Below, in pieces: positions 1 to 5,299 of a stretch of DNA of 5,299 bases. Made by a program: the position numbers and the translations under genes. Each line of letters opens with the position of its first letter. The stretch's first letter is position 1. The stretch covers positions 1-5,299 of the forward strand of contig JBKBOE010000102.1 in the NCBI GenBank assembly GCA_046294915.1, read 5' to 3'. The stretch is from UBA2336 sp046294915 (lineage in GTDB: Bacteria; Bacteroidota; Bacteroidia; Cytophagales; Cyclobacteriaceae). The notes under the pieces are model-generated. The model was not told the origin of the DNA, made no database searches, and saw only the letters and a program-made list of their open reading frames with translations.

Positions 1-678
1 GGACTCATCAATTACCAAAAAGCATGGGATTACCAGGCTTCCCTCTTTTCCAGCATCCTTGAAATAAAAAAGGAAAATCGGGATCGTCCTGCCGGTCAGC
101 AACAGCCTACTCCAAATTACCTGATCTTCTGTGAACACCCGCATGTGTTTACATTGGGTAAAAGCGGAGATGAAGCTAACCTGAAAATCCGAAAAGAAGA
201 TCTTTCATGCATTCAGGCTACCTATGTGCACACCAACCGCGGTGGCGATATCACCTACCACGGCCCCGGGCAAATAGTAGGTTACCCTATATTTGATCTG
301 GAGAATTTTTTTACCGACATCCACCGCTATATGCGCACGCTGGAAGAGGCCGTTATTTTAACCTTAAAAGAATTTGGAATCCGGGCAGGCCGCATACCCG
401 GGCTTACCGGTGTGTGGATTGATGAAGACCATCCCAACAAGGCCCGTAAAATCTGTGCGTTGGGTGTAAAGACCAGCCGATGGGTTACCCTTCATGGATT
501 TGCATTTAATGTAAACACAAACCTGAAGTATTTCGAGTATATTGTACCGTGCGGCATTCACGACAAAGCCGTTACTTCCATGGCCAATGAACTGCAGGCG
601 CAACAAACTATGAATCAGGTGGAGTACATCCTGAAAGAAAAATTGAAGCAGGTATTTGAACTTGAGTGGTTAGCATGA
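1..678 (+). CDS. lipB: Octanoyltransferase LipB (lipoyl(octanoyl) transferase), 5'-truncated by window edge
   Basis: LipB moves the octanoyl group from octanoyl-acyl carrier protein to a lysine of lipoyl domains (E2 subunits, GcvH) in the cytoplasm, the first step of de novo lipoate assembly before LipA inserts sulfur. The frame is open from base 1 and gives 225 residues up to TGA 676-678. Visible family signatures are a near-N-terminal INYQKAWDYQ segment, CEHPHVFTLGKSG, the RGGDITYHGPGQ substrate loop (codons from 238), the RKICALGVK segment with the expected catalytic Lys at 448-450, HGFAFNV, and PCGI with the expected catalytic Cys at 550-552. LipB proteins usually begin roughly 10-15 residues before the INYQKAW region, so the start lies just upstream of the window; the internal GTG at 145 would delete conserved sequence and is not the start. 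Both catalytic residues are intact. The gene ends in a 4-base ATGA overlap with the next gene. Identification is secure. Confidence 0.96.
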   Translation, partial: GLINYQKAWDYQASLFSSILEIKKENRDRPAGQQQPTPNYLIFCEHPHVFTLGKSGDEANLKIRKEDLSCIQATYVHTNRGGDITYHGPGQIVGYPIFDLENFFTDIHRYMRTLEEAVILTLKEFGIRAGRIPGLTGVWIDEDHPNKARKICALGVKTSRWVTLHGFAFNVNTNLKYFEYIVPCGIHDKAVTSMANELQAQQTMNQVEYILKEKLKQVFELEWLA

Positions 679-1394
679 TGCCGGAACTGAAAAACATTTT
701 GCTGCTCGATATCGAAACCGTAGCATGCACCGACAATTTCACTTCATTGGATGAGCGGCTCAAAGTGCAGTGGTCGCGCAAGGCCTCCTTTCTGAAGCGC
801 GAAGAAGGCGTAACCGATGAGCAACTCTTCCACCAGCGAGCCGGCATTTATGCCGAGTTCGGAAAAATTATTTGCATTGCGGTAGGAAAGTTCATTGAAA
901 CCGAATCGGGTGAAGTGAGCTTAAAAACCAAAGCCTACTACGGGCATGATGAACATGCCGTGTTAACCGAATTTAAAGCCATGCTTGAACGGCTCGATCC
1001 GGCCGCCACTAAACTTTGCGCCCATAACGGTAAAGAGTTTGATTTTCCTTATCTCAGCCGCAGAATGCTTGTAAACAATATAGCCCTACCGGCATTACTC
1101 AATCTTTCCGGCCGCAAATCATGGGAAATTCCCCACCTCGATACTCTGGAAATGTGGAAATTTGGTGACTATAAACATTACACCTCTTTGGATTTACTGG
1201 CCGCCATTTTCAACATTCCTTCCAGCAAAAACGGTATGGACGGCAGCCAGGTAAATGCCGTGTATTACAAAGACAAAGATCTGGAACGAATAAAAACCTA
1301 CTGTATAAGCGATGTGGTTGTATTGGCACAATTGTACCTGCGGCTAAAAGGGCTACCTCGTATAGATGAAGCGCGCATTCAATCTGCCGGCTAA
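675..1394 (+). CDS. Predicted DEDDy 3'-5' exonuclease (PolB proofreading-domain-like)
   Basis: This is a stand-alone 239-residue exonuclease domain of the ribonuclease H fold, matching the family of predicted 3'-5' exonucleases related to the proofreading domain of family B DNA polymerases (PF10108-like). The three metal-binding motifs are present: Exo I LLDIET with D12 and E14, Exo II AHNGKEFDFP with D123, and Exo III YCISD with Y209 and D213, the YxxxD spacing that defines the DEDDy subgroup. The segment HLDTLEMWKFGDY followed by TSLDLLAAIFNIP and MDGSQV is also typical of the family. No polymerase domain is attached. Its substrate cannot be read from sequence; single-stranded DNA 3' ends are the family expectation. 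I chose ATG 675 because it forms an ATGA overlap with the lipB stop. ATG 678 is equally possible, and GTG 666 would add three residues. The gene stops 5 bases before rnr, so co-transcription is likely. Confidence 0.88.
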   Translation: MMPELKNILLLDIETVACTDNFTSLDERLKVQWSRKASFLKREEGVTDEQLFHQRAGIYAEFGKIICIAVGKFIETESGEVSLKTKAYYGHDEHAVLTEFKAMLERLDPAATKLCAHNGKEFDFPYLSRRMLVNNIALPALLNLSGRKSWEIPHLDTLEMWKFGDYKHYTSLDLLAAIFNIPSSKNGMDGSQVNAVYYKDKDLERIKTYCISDVVVLAQLYLRLKGLPRIDEARIQSAG

Positions 1395-1399
1395 ATGGT

Positions 1400-3595
1400 A
1401 TGAGCAAACGAAAGAAATTTAAAACAAAAGAGAATCCCTACGAAGCCAAATTCAGAGAGGCTATTCTTGCCCTGTTGCAACAACATCCCGGCCGCGCATA
1501 CAGCACCAAACAAATCCTAAAAAAAATCGGACTTAAAAAACGGGATGATATTAAGGCCGCAACGTTCACACTCTACGACCTGGAAGAAAAAGGGCAGATT
1601 AAGCAACTAAGCAATGGCACCTACACCAGTACTACCCGGGAAGAAACCCATACCGGCATTGTTGACCATGTAAGTTCGCGCTTTGCCTATGTGGCCATTG
1701 GCGAGGGCCGGCCCGATGTATATGTACGCACCTCCGATTTGAAATCGGCTGTTGATGGCGACACGGTGAAGGTGGTGATATTCCCCTCACGCCATGGCCA
1801 GCATCCCGAAGGTAAAGTAGTGGAAGTAGTAAAGAGAAACCGCACCCGGTTTGTCGGCAAGGTGGAACTCTCTAAAAATTTTGCATTCGTAATACCCGAT
1901 TTCCGGAAAATACACCAAGACTTTTACGTTTACCCGGAAGACATTAACGGGGCGAAGACCAATGACAAGGTTATTGTTGAAGTAACCGATTGGGCCGAAG
2001 GCGACCGCAACCCCGTTGGCCGCATTGTTGAAATTCTGGGAAAAGCCGGGGAGAATGATGCCGAGATTCACTCCATCATGGCTGAGTTTGGGCTGCCTTT
2101 CCGGTTTCCACCGGCATTAGAAAAAGAAGCTCAAAAAATAGAAGAAGGCATTACCCAGGCCGAAATAAAAAAGCGCTGGGACTTCCGCCACGTTACCACC
2201 TTTACCATTGATCCCGAAGATGCCAAGGATTTTGATGATGCCCTCTCCTTCGAGCACCTGCCTAACGGCAATTACCGCGTAGGCGTACACATTGCCGATG
2301 TTACCCACTATGTAAATGAAAAATCAAACCTTGAAAAAGAGGCGTTTGACCGTGCTACTTCCGTTTATCTGGTGGACCGGACCATTCCCATGCTACCCGA
2401 GCGCCTCTCCAACGAACTTTGTTCGTTGCGGCCAAAGGAAGACAAACTCACCTTTGCAGCTGTATTCGAACTGGATATTAATGCCCAGATTCAGAAAGAA
2501 TGGTTTGGCCGCACACTGATTCATTCCGACCACCGGTTTACCTACGAAGAAGCACAGGAAATCCTTGAATCGGGGAAAGGCTTATTTGCCGTTGAACTAA
2601 AAACACTGAACGACCTCGCGCACAAACTCCGCAAAGAACGATTTGCAAAAGGGGCTGTGAATTTCGAAACCACTGAAGTAAAGTTTAAGCTTGATGAAAA
2701 AGGCCGCCCACTGGCCGTAATACCCAAGGTTAGAAAGGATGCCCACAAACTTATCGAAGAATTTATGCTGCTGGCCAACAAGCGGGTAGCCACGTTTGTA
2801 TACAATCAGAAAAAAGGAACAGAAAAAAATACCTTCGTGTACCGCATCCACGATTATCCCGACCCGGAAAAAGTTAAAGACTTTGCCCTGTTTGCCCGCC
2901 AGTTCGGCCACCGCATCAGCGTAGATGAGAAATCCATTTCACGCTCATTGAACAAACTGATGGACGAAATTGAAGGCAAGCCCGAACAAAATGTATTGCA
3001 GCAAATTGCCGTGCGAGCCATGGCTAAGGCAAAGTACTCCACCGATGCCAAGGGGCACTTCGGCCTGGCGTTCGATCATTACACCCATTTCACCTCGCCC
3101 ATTCGAAGATATCCGGATATGATGGTACACCGCCTGCTGCAGCATTACCTCAGCCAGGGAAAACCGGTGAATAAAAAAGAGTACGAAGAAAAATGCCTGC
3201 ACTCCTCCGAACGGGAGAAACGGGCTGCCGATGCCGAACGGGCATCCATCAAATACAAACAGGTTGAATATATGGCAACCATGGCAGGCGATAAAATTTA
3301 CGATGGGCTGATTTCAGGCGTAACCGAATGGGGCATTTATGTGGAGATTATTGAAACCAAATGCGAGGGCATGATCCGCATGGCCGATCTGGATGATGAC
3401 TATTACGAATACGATGAAAAAAATTACTGCATCATTGGCCGGAGAAACCGGAAAATATATACCCTGGGCGACCAGGTCCGGGTAAAGGTTAAAAAGACCG
3501 ATATAGACAGGCGACTGATTGATCTGCTGCTGGTGCGCAGCACTACAACAGCAGCCATCAACGATCTGCCCCCACGAAGCAAAAGAAGAAGATAA
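1400..3595 (+). CDS. rnr: Ribonuclease R (RNB-family 3'-5' exoribonuclease)
   Basis: RNase R degrades structured RNA processively from the 3' end to release nucleoside monophosphates; in bacteria it acts in mRNA decay, rRNA and tRNA quality control and stress adaptation. The 731 residues show the complete domain order: a basic N-terminus and winged-helix domain (about 14-75, including STKQILKKIGL), two cold-shock/OB domains (about 83-215), the RNB catalytic domain (about 260-600) and an S1 RNA-binding domain (about 630-712), then a short basic tail ending SKRRR. The catalytic motif DPEDAKDFDDA supplies D271, D277, D279 and D280, the four aspartates expected to bind Mg2+. Further RNB hallmarks are HIADVTHYV, PMLPERLSNELCSL, and HFTSPIRRYPD with R569 and R570. 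The winged helix and S1 domain favour RNase R over RNase II. ATG 1400 lies 5 bases after the exonuclease stop; the earlier ATG at 1395 reads straight into TGA. No clear Shine-Dalgarno is seen, as usual in Bacteroidota. Confidence 0.97.
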   Translation: MSKRKKFKTKENPYEAKFREAILALLQQHPGRAYSTKQILKKIGLKKRDDIKAATFTLYDLEEKGQIKQLSNGTYTSTTREETHTGIVDHVSSRFAYVAIGEGRPDVYVRTSDLKSAVDGDTVKVVIFPSRHGQHPEGKVVEVVKRNRTRFVGKVELSKNFAFVIPDFRKIHQDFYVYPEDINGAKTNDKVIVEVTDWAEGDRNPVGRIVEILGKAGENDAEIHSIMAEFGLPFRFPPALEKEAQKIEEGITQAEIKKRWDFRHVTTFTIDPEDAKDFDDALSFEHLPNGNYRVGVHIADVTHYVNEKSNLEKEAFDRATSVYLVDRTIPMLPERLSNELCSLRPKEDKLTFAAVFELDINAQIQKEWFGRTLIHSDHRFTYEEAQEILESGKGLFAVELKTLNDLAHKLRKERFAKGAVNFETTEVKFKLDEKGRPLAVIPKVRKDAHKLIEEFMLLANKRVATFVYNQKKGTEKNTFVYRIHDYPDPEKVKDFALFARQFGHRISVDEKSISRSLNKLMDEIEGKPEQNVLQQIAVRAMAKAKYSTDAKGHFGLAFDHYTHFTSPIRRYPDMMVHRLLQHYLSQGKPVNKKEYEEKCLHSSEREKRAADAERASIKYKQVEYMATMAGDKIYDGLISGVTEWGIYVEIIETKCEGMIRMADLDDDYYEYDEKNYCIIGRRNRKIYTLGDQVRVKVKKTDIDRRLIDLLLVRSTTTAAINDLPPRSKRRR

Positions 3596-3599
3596 CATC

Positions 3600-4568
3600 G
3601 TGATAGCCACCTACCACAAACTCATCGAGACCGAAATCCAGAAACTCCGGTTTGGAAAGCAGCCCGCCTCATTATACGAACCCATCCGTTACCTCATGCA
3701 ACTTGGCGGAAAACGGTTACGACCGTTATTGGTTCTGCTCGCCTATTCTCTGTTTAAAAAAAATGCGAAGCAGGTTGCCCGCTATGCGGTGGCCGTGGAG
3801 GCCTTTCACAACTTCACCCTTATGCACGATGACATTATGGATAACGCCCCGCTGCGAAGGGGAAAAAAAACCGTTCATGAAAAGTGGAATGTGAACACCG
3901 CTATTCTTTCGGGCGATGTAATGCTGGTGCACGTGTATAACCTGTTCCTTACGCTGCCCCCGAAGAAATTAAACCATGTGCTAACCCTCTTCAACCAGTG
4001 TGCTGCCGAAGTGTGCGAAGGGCAACAATGGGATATGGAGTTTGAAACCATGAAGAACGTTACCGAAAAACAGTATCTGAATATGATCCGACAGAAAACT
4101 GCTGTGCTGCTGGGGTTTAGTCTCGAACTTGGAGGCGTGCTTGCCGAAACTACAGCGGCCAACTGCCGGGCACTGCGTGAATTCGGCATCAACATCGGCA
4201 TTGGTTTTCAGTTGATGGATGACTTACTCGATGCCTATGGCGATCCGGAAAAATTCGGCAAACAACCCGGTGGGGATATTATTGCCAATAAAAAAACCTA
4301 CCTGTTACTCAAATCCCTGCAAACGGCCAGCGTAACACAACGAAGTGAACTTGAACACTGGCTTACCGTGCGCAACTTCAATCCGGCAGAAAAAGTAGCG
4401 GAAGTCAAAAAAATATGGGACCAACTCGGCATCCGCCCGCAGGCCGAGAAAAAGATCCATTCCTGTTTTACCAAAGGATTCAGGGCGCTGGAACTTGTTA
4501 ACGCGAATAAAAACGCAAAGGAAACACTCAGAAAATTTGCCGAAGACCTGATTTTACGGCAACATTAA
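3600..4568 (+). CDS. Short-chain trans-polyprenyl diphosphate synthase (FPP/GGPP synthase-like)
   Basis: This enzyme adds isopentenyl diphosphate head-to-tail to an allylic diphosphate, feeding quinone, carotenoid or carrier-lipid synthesis in the cytoplasm. Starting at GTG 3600 it has 322 residues, a normal length. Visible motifs are GGKRLRP (36-42), the first Asp-rich motif HDDIMD (D77, D78, D81) followed by RRGKKTVH, and the second Asp-rich motif MDDLLD (D207, D208, D211) with GKQPGGDI and NKKTYLL after it. The residue five before the first motif is Phe72 and four before is Thr73, with no insertion in the motif; in characterised type I archaeal GGPP synthases a large aromatic at the -5 position limits chain length near C20, so GGPP (or FPP) is the likelier product than a long-chain quinone tail. 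GTG 3600 follows the rnr stop by 4 bases after a purine-rich AGAAGA stretch; a TTG at 3519 would force a Cys-rich extension read out of frame within rnr. The stop overlaps that of the convergent lipoprotein gene. Confidence 0.93.
   Translation: MIATYHKLIETEIQKLRFGKQPASLYEPIRYLMQLGGKRLRPLLVLLAYSLFKKNAKQVARYAVAVEAFHNFTLMHDDIMDNAPLRRGKKTVHEKWNVNTAILSGDVMLVHVYNLFLTLPPKKLNHVLTLFNQCAAEVCEGQQWDMEFETMKNVTEKQYLNMIRQKTAVLLGFSLELGGVLAETTAANCRALREFGINIGIGFQLMDDLLDAYGDPEKFGKQPGGDIIANKKTYLLLKSLQTASVTQRSELEHWLTVRNFNPAEKVAEVKKIWDQLGIRPQAEKKIHSCFTKGFRALELVNANKNAKETLRKFAEDLILRQH
4565..4568. other. Overlapping stop codons of convergent genes
   Basis: The palindromic tetramer TTAA supplies both stops: TAA at 4566-4568 ends the plus-strand prenyl synthase, and the complement of 4565-4567 reads TAA for the minus-strand lipoprotein gene. 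There is therefore no intergenic spacer between the two convergent transcription units. The flanks contain only a weak A/T hairpin (ATTAA at 4564-4568 against TTAAT at 4575-4579) and no GC-rich stem with a U-tract, so transcripts from both sides probably run into the opposing gene or terminate by a factor-dependent route. Confidence 0.9.
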
Positions 4569-5086
4569 TCGTTGTTAATCGCTGCAGGTTCTTCTTCCAG
4601 ACTATTGGAATCTTCTTCACAATCATCCCAGCACTCCTGGCAGGGCTGCTCAATAGCTGTGTAGTTGCCCAGCACATGGGCGCGCGCCATCACCACCGAT
4701 TCGTCATCATCCCACAGCCACCATTCGGCCAGGTTGTGCGCTTCGTCTTCCCACATCATGCGGTAGGTTTTGGTGGTTTGTTCATCCTGATCGGTAACCG
4801 TGATTACATAAACCCCGGGAACGTCACTTTCAGCAAACGATCGGATTATACCGAAGGAAGCATCCTGCCCCCAGCCGATGACCAGCGTATCGCCCATAAC
4901 CTCTATAGAAAGATTATCGGCATCGCACGGACGAAAGACTACCCATTTGCCATCCGGCCATTTCGTAAGGTGCTCCCACTCACCCTGCAACTCATGAAGC
5001 AATGATTTTGAATTTGATACTTCCTGCTTCTTTTCGGAGGGCGAACAGGCTACGACAAGCGCAAGCAAAACATAGGGTTTTATCAT
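4565..5086 (-). CDS. Predicted small lipoprotein of unknown function, acidic and Trp-rich with C-terminal Cys cluster
   Basis: I do not recognise this 173-residue protein. It begins with a short lipoprotein signal: Lys3, a hydrophobic run YVLLALVVA, and a lipobox VVAC with Cys14 as the predicted lipidated residue, so it should be anchored in a membrane facing the periplasm or cell surface. After a polar linker (15-30) comes LQGEWEHL (33-40), which carries a G-x-W element like the start of lipocalin-type beta barrels, then alternating strand-like segments (KWVVF, LSIEVMGDTLVIGWG, GVYVITVT, KTYRMMWED, AEWWLWDDD). Nine tryptophans occur in the mature part. The tail is strongly acidic and holds C149, C152 and C156 in a CxxCxxxC pattern, plus C54 earlier, giving four non-lipid cysteines that could form disulfides or bind metal. 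A lipocalin-like fold is only a guess. The ATG lies 8 bases after the glycosyltransferase stop, implying co-transcription. A plus-strand reading of the same region lacks any recognisable feature. Confidence 0.78.
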   Translation of the reverse strand: MIKPYVLLALVVACSPSEKKQEVSNSKSLLHELQGEWEHLTKWPDGKWVVFRPCDADNLSIEVMGDTLVIGWGQDASFGIIRSFAESDVPGVYVITVTDQDEQTTKTYRMMWEDEAHNLAEWWLWDDDESVVMARAHVLGNYTAIEQPCQECWDDCEEDSNSLEEEPAAINND

Positions 5087-5094
5087 GATTAAAG

Positions 5095-5299
5095 TTACGA
5101 TTTTTTAAACAGGCCGGTAAACACCTTGCCTAATTCGTGCCGCGAATACCGGGCTTCTGCCAGCCTTCGTGAATTTCGCTGATAAGCAGCCAGCAATTCC
5201 GGATCATGAATAAACGGGGTTATTTTTCTCACAAAATCCCAGGCATTCCTTGGGTCAACCGCCACCCCACACTGCTCACGCTCTACCTCCTCTTTCATC
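5095..5299 (-). CDS. Glycosyltransferase (GT4-like), C-terminal fragment cut by window edge
   Basis: Only the last 67-68 codons are present; the reading frame continues past the window end and the stop is the complement of 5095-5097. The fragment has the usual C-terminal architecture of GT-B fold family 4 glycosyltransferases: an EREQCGVAVDPRN segment matching the consensus in which a Cys-Gly/Gly-Gly turn is followed by a Val/Pro-containing strand after the donor-binding Glu motif, then helices WDFVRKITPFIHDPELLAAY and a closing helix with NSRRLAEARYSR, a pattern common at the end of these enzymes. The nucleotide-sugar binding residues and acceptor domain lie outside the window, so sugar and acceptor cannot be stated; such enzymes usually build cell-surface polysaccharide. 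The Met encoded at 5296-5298 is almost certainly internal, not the start. The downstream lipoprotein gene follows after 8 bases. Family assignment rests on a short stretch and is moderately certain. Confidence 0.72.
   Translation of the reverse strand, partial: MKEEVEREQCGVAVDPRNAWDFVRKITPFIHDPELLAAYQRNSRRLAEARYSRHELGKVFTGLFKKS

Noticed and set aside
145..678. GTG 145 as the start of lipB.
   Set aside because: The frame is open to base 1 and the upstream codons encode conserved LipB sequence (INYQKAWDYQ and the CEHPHV segment), so the gene is cut by the window edge rather than starting at 145.
1395..1403. ATG 1395 as an alternative start before rnr or as a leader peptide.
   Set aside because: It encodes only Met-Val before TGA and overlaps the true rnr ATG at 1400 in another frame; there is no other leader-like feature.
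1787..3202. Several minus-strand open frames of 60-105 codons inside rnr.
   Set aside because: They are all antisense to a full-length RNase R with every catalytic residue intact, and none shows a start context, signal or family motif of its own.
4564..4582. Short hairpin ATTAA/TTAAT and a direct repeat TTAATCG (4565-4571 and 4575-4581) at the convergent junction, considered as a terminator or binding site.
   Set aside because: The stem is only five A/T pairs, no T-tract follows, and the repeat is coding sequence at the end of the lipoprotein gene. Repeats of this length arise by chance.
4676..5005. A plus-strand open frame of 109 codons opposite the lipoprotein gene, starting MGARHHHRF.
   Set aside because: It has no recognisable motif and lies antisense to a frame with a proper lipoprotein signal and an 8-base spacing to the upstream gene. 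It is best explained as a by-product of the codon composition of the real gene.

Overview
The window looks like ordinary chromosome from a Bacteroidota bacterium, most likely a Cytophagales-type lineage. The reasons are protein-level resemblance of the lipoyl transferase, RNase R and prenyl synthase to that phylum, a GC content in the mid-to-upper 40s by eye, an absence of clear AGGAGG-type ribosome binding sites before the internal starts, and a short lipoprotein of Bacteroidota style. The phylum is inferred from general familiarity with these families, not from a search. I see no mobile element, CRISPR array, tRNA or rRNA, and no gene-free stretch longer than a few bases.

Layout. Positions 1-4568 hold four tightly packed plus-strand genes: the 3' part of lipB (octanoyltransferase, 5' end outside the window), a stand-alone DEDDy 3'-5' exonuclease related to the proofreading domain of family B polymerases, rnr (RNase R), and a short-chain trans-polyprenyl diphosphate synthase. 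Junctions are an ATGA overlap, a 5-base gap and a 4-base gap, so they very probably form one operon with translational coupling. Positions 4565-5299 hold two minus-strand genes: the C-terminal end of a GT4-like glycosyltransferase (5' end outside the window), followed after 8 bases by a small predicted lipoprotein of unknown function.

The two transcription units converge and share the tetramer TTAA at 4565-4568, which supplies overlapping stop codons on both strands. No convincing intrinsic terminator is visible there.

Functionally the plus-strand operon mixes housekeeping jobs: protein lipoylation for 2-oxoacid dehydrogenases, nucleic acid 3'-end trimming on DNA (predicted) and RNA (RNase R), and isoprenoid chain elongation for quinones, carotenoids or carrier lipids. 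The link looks like co-expression of core genes rather than one pathway. I found no evidence for a novel biological system; the least explained element is the small acidic, Trp-rich lipoprotein with a C-terminal cysteine cluster.
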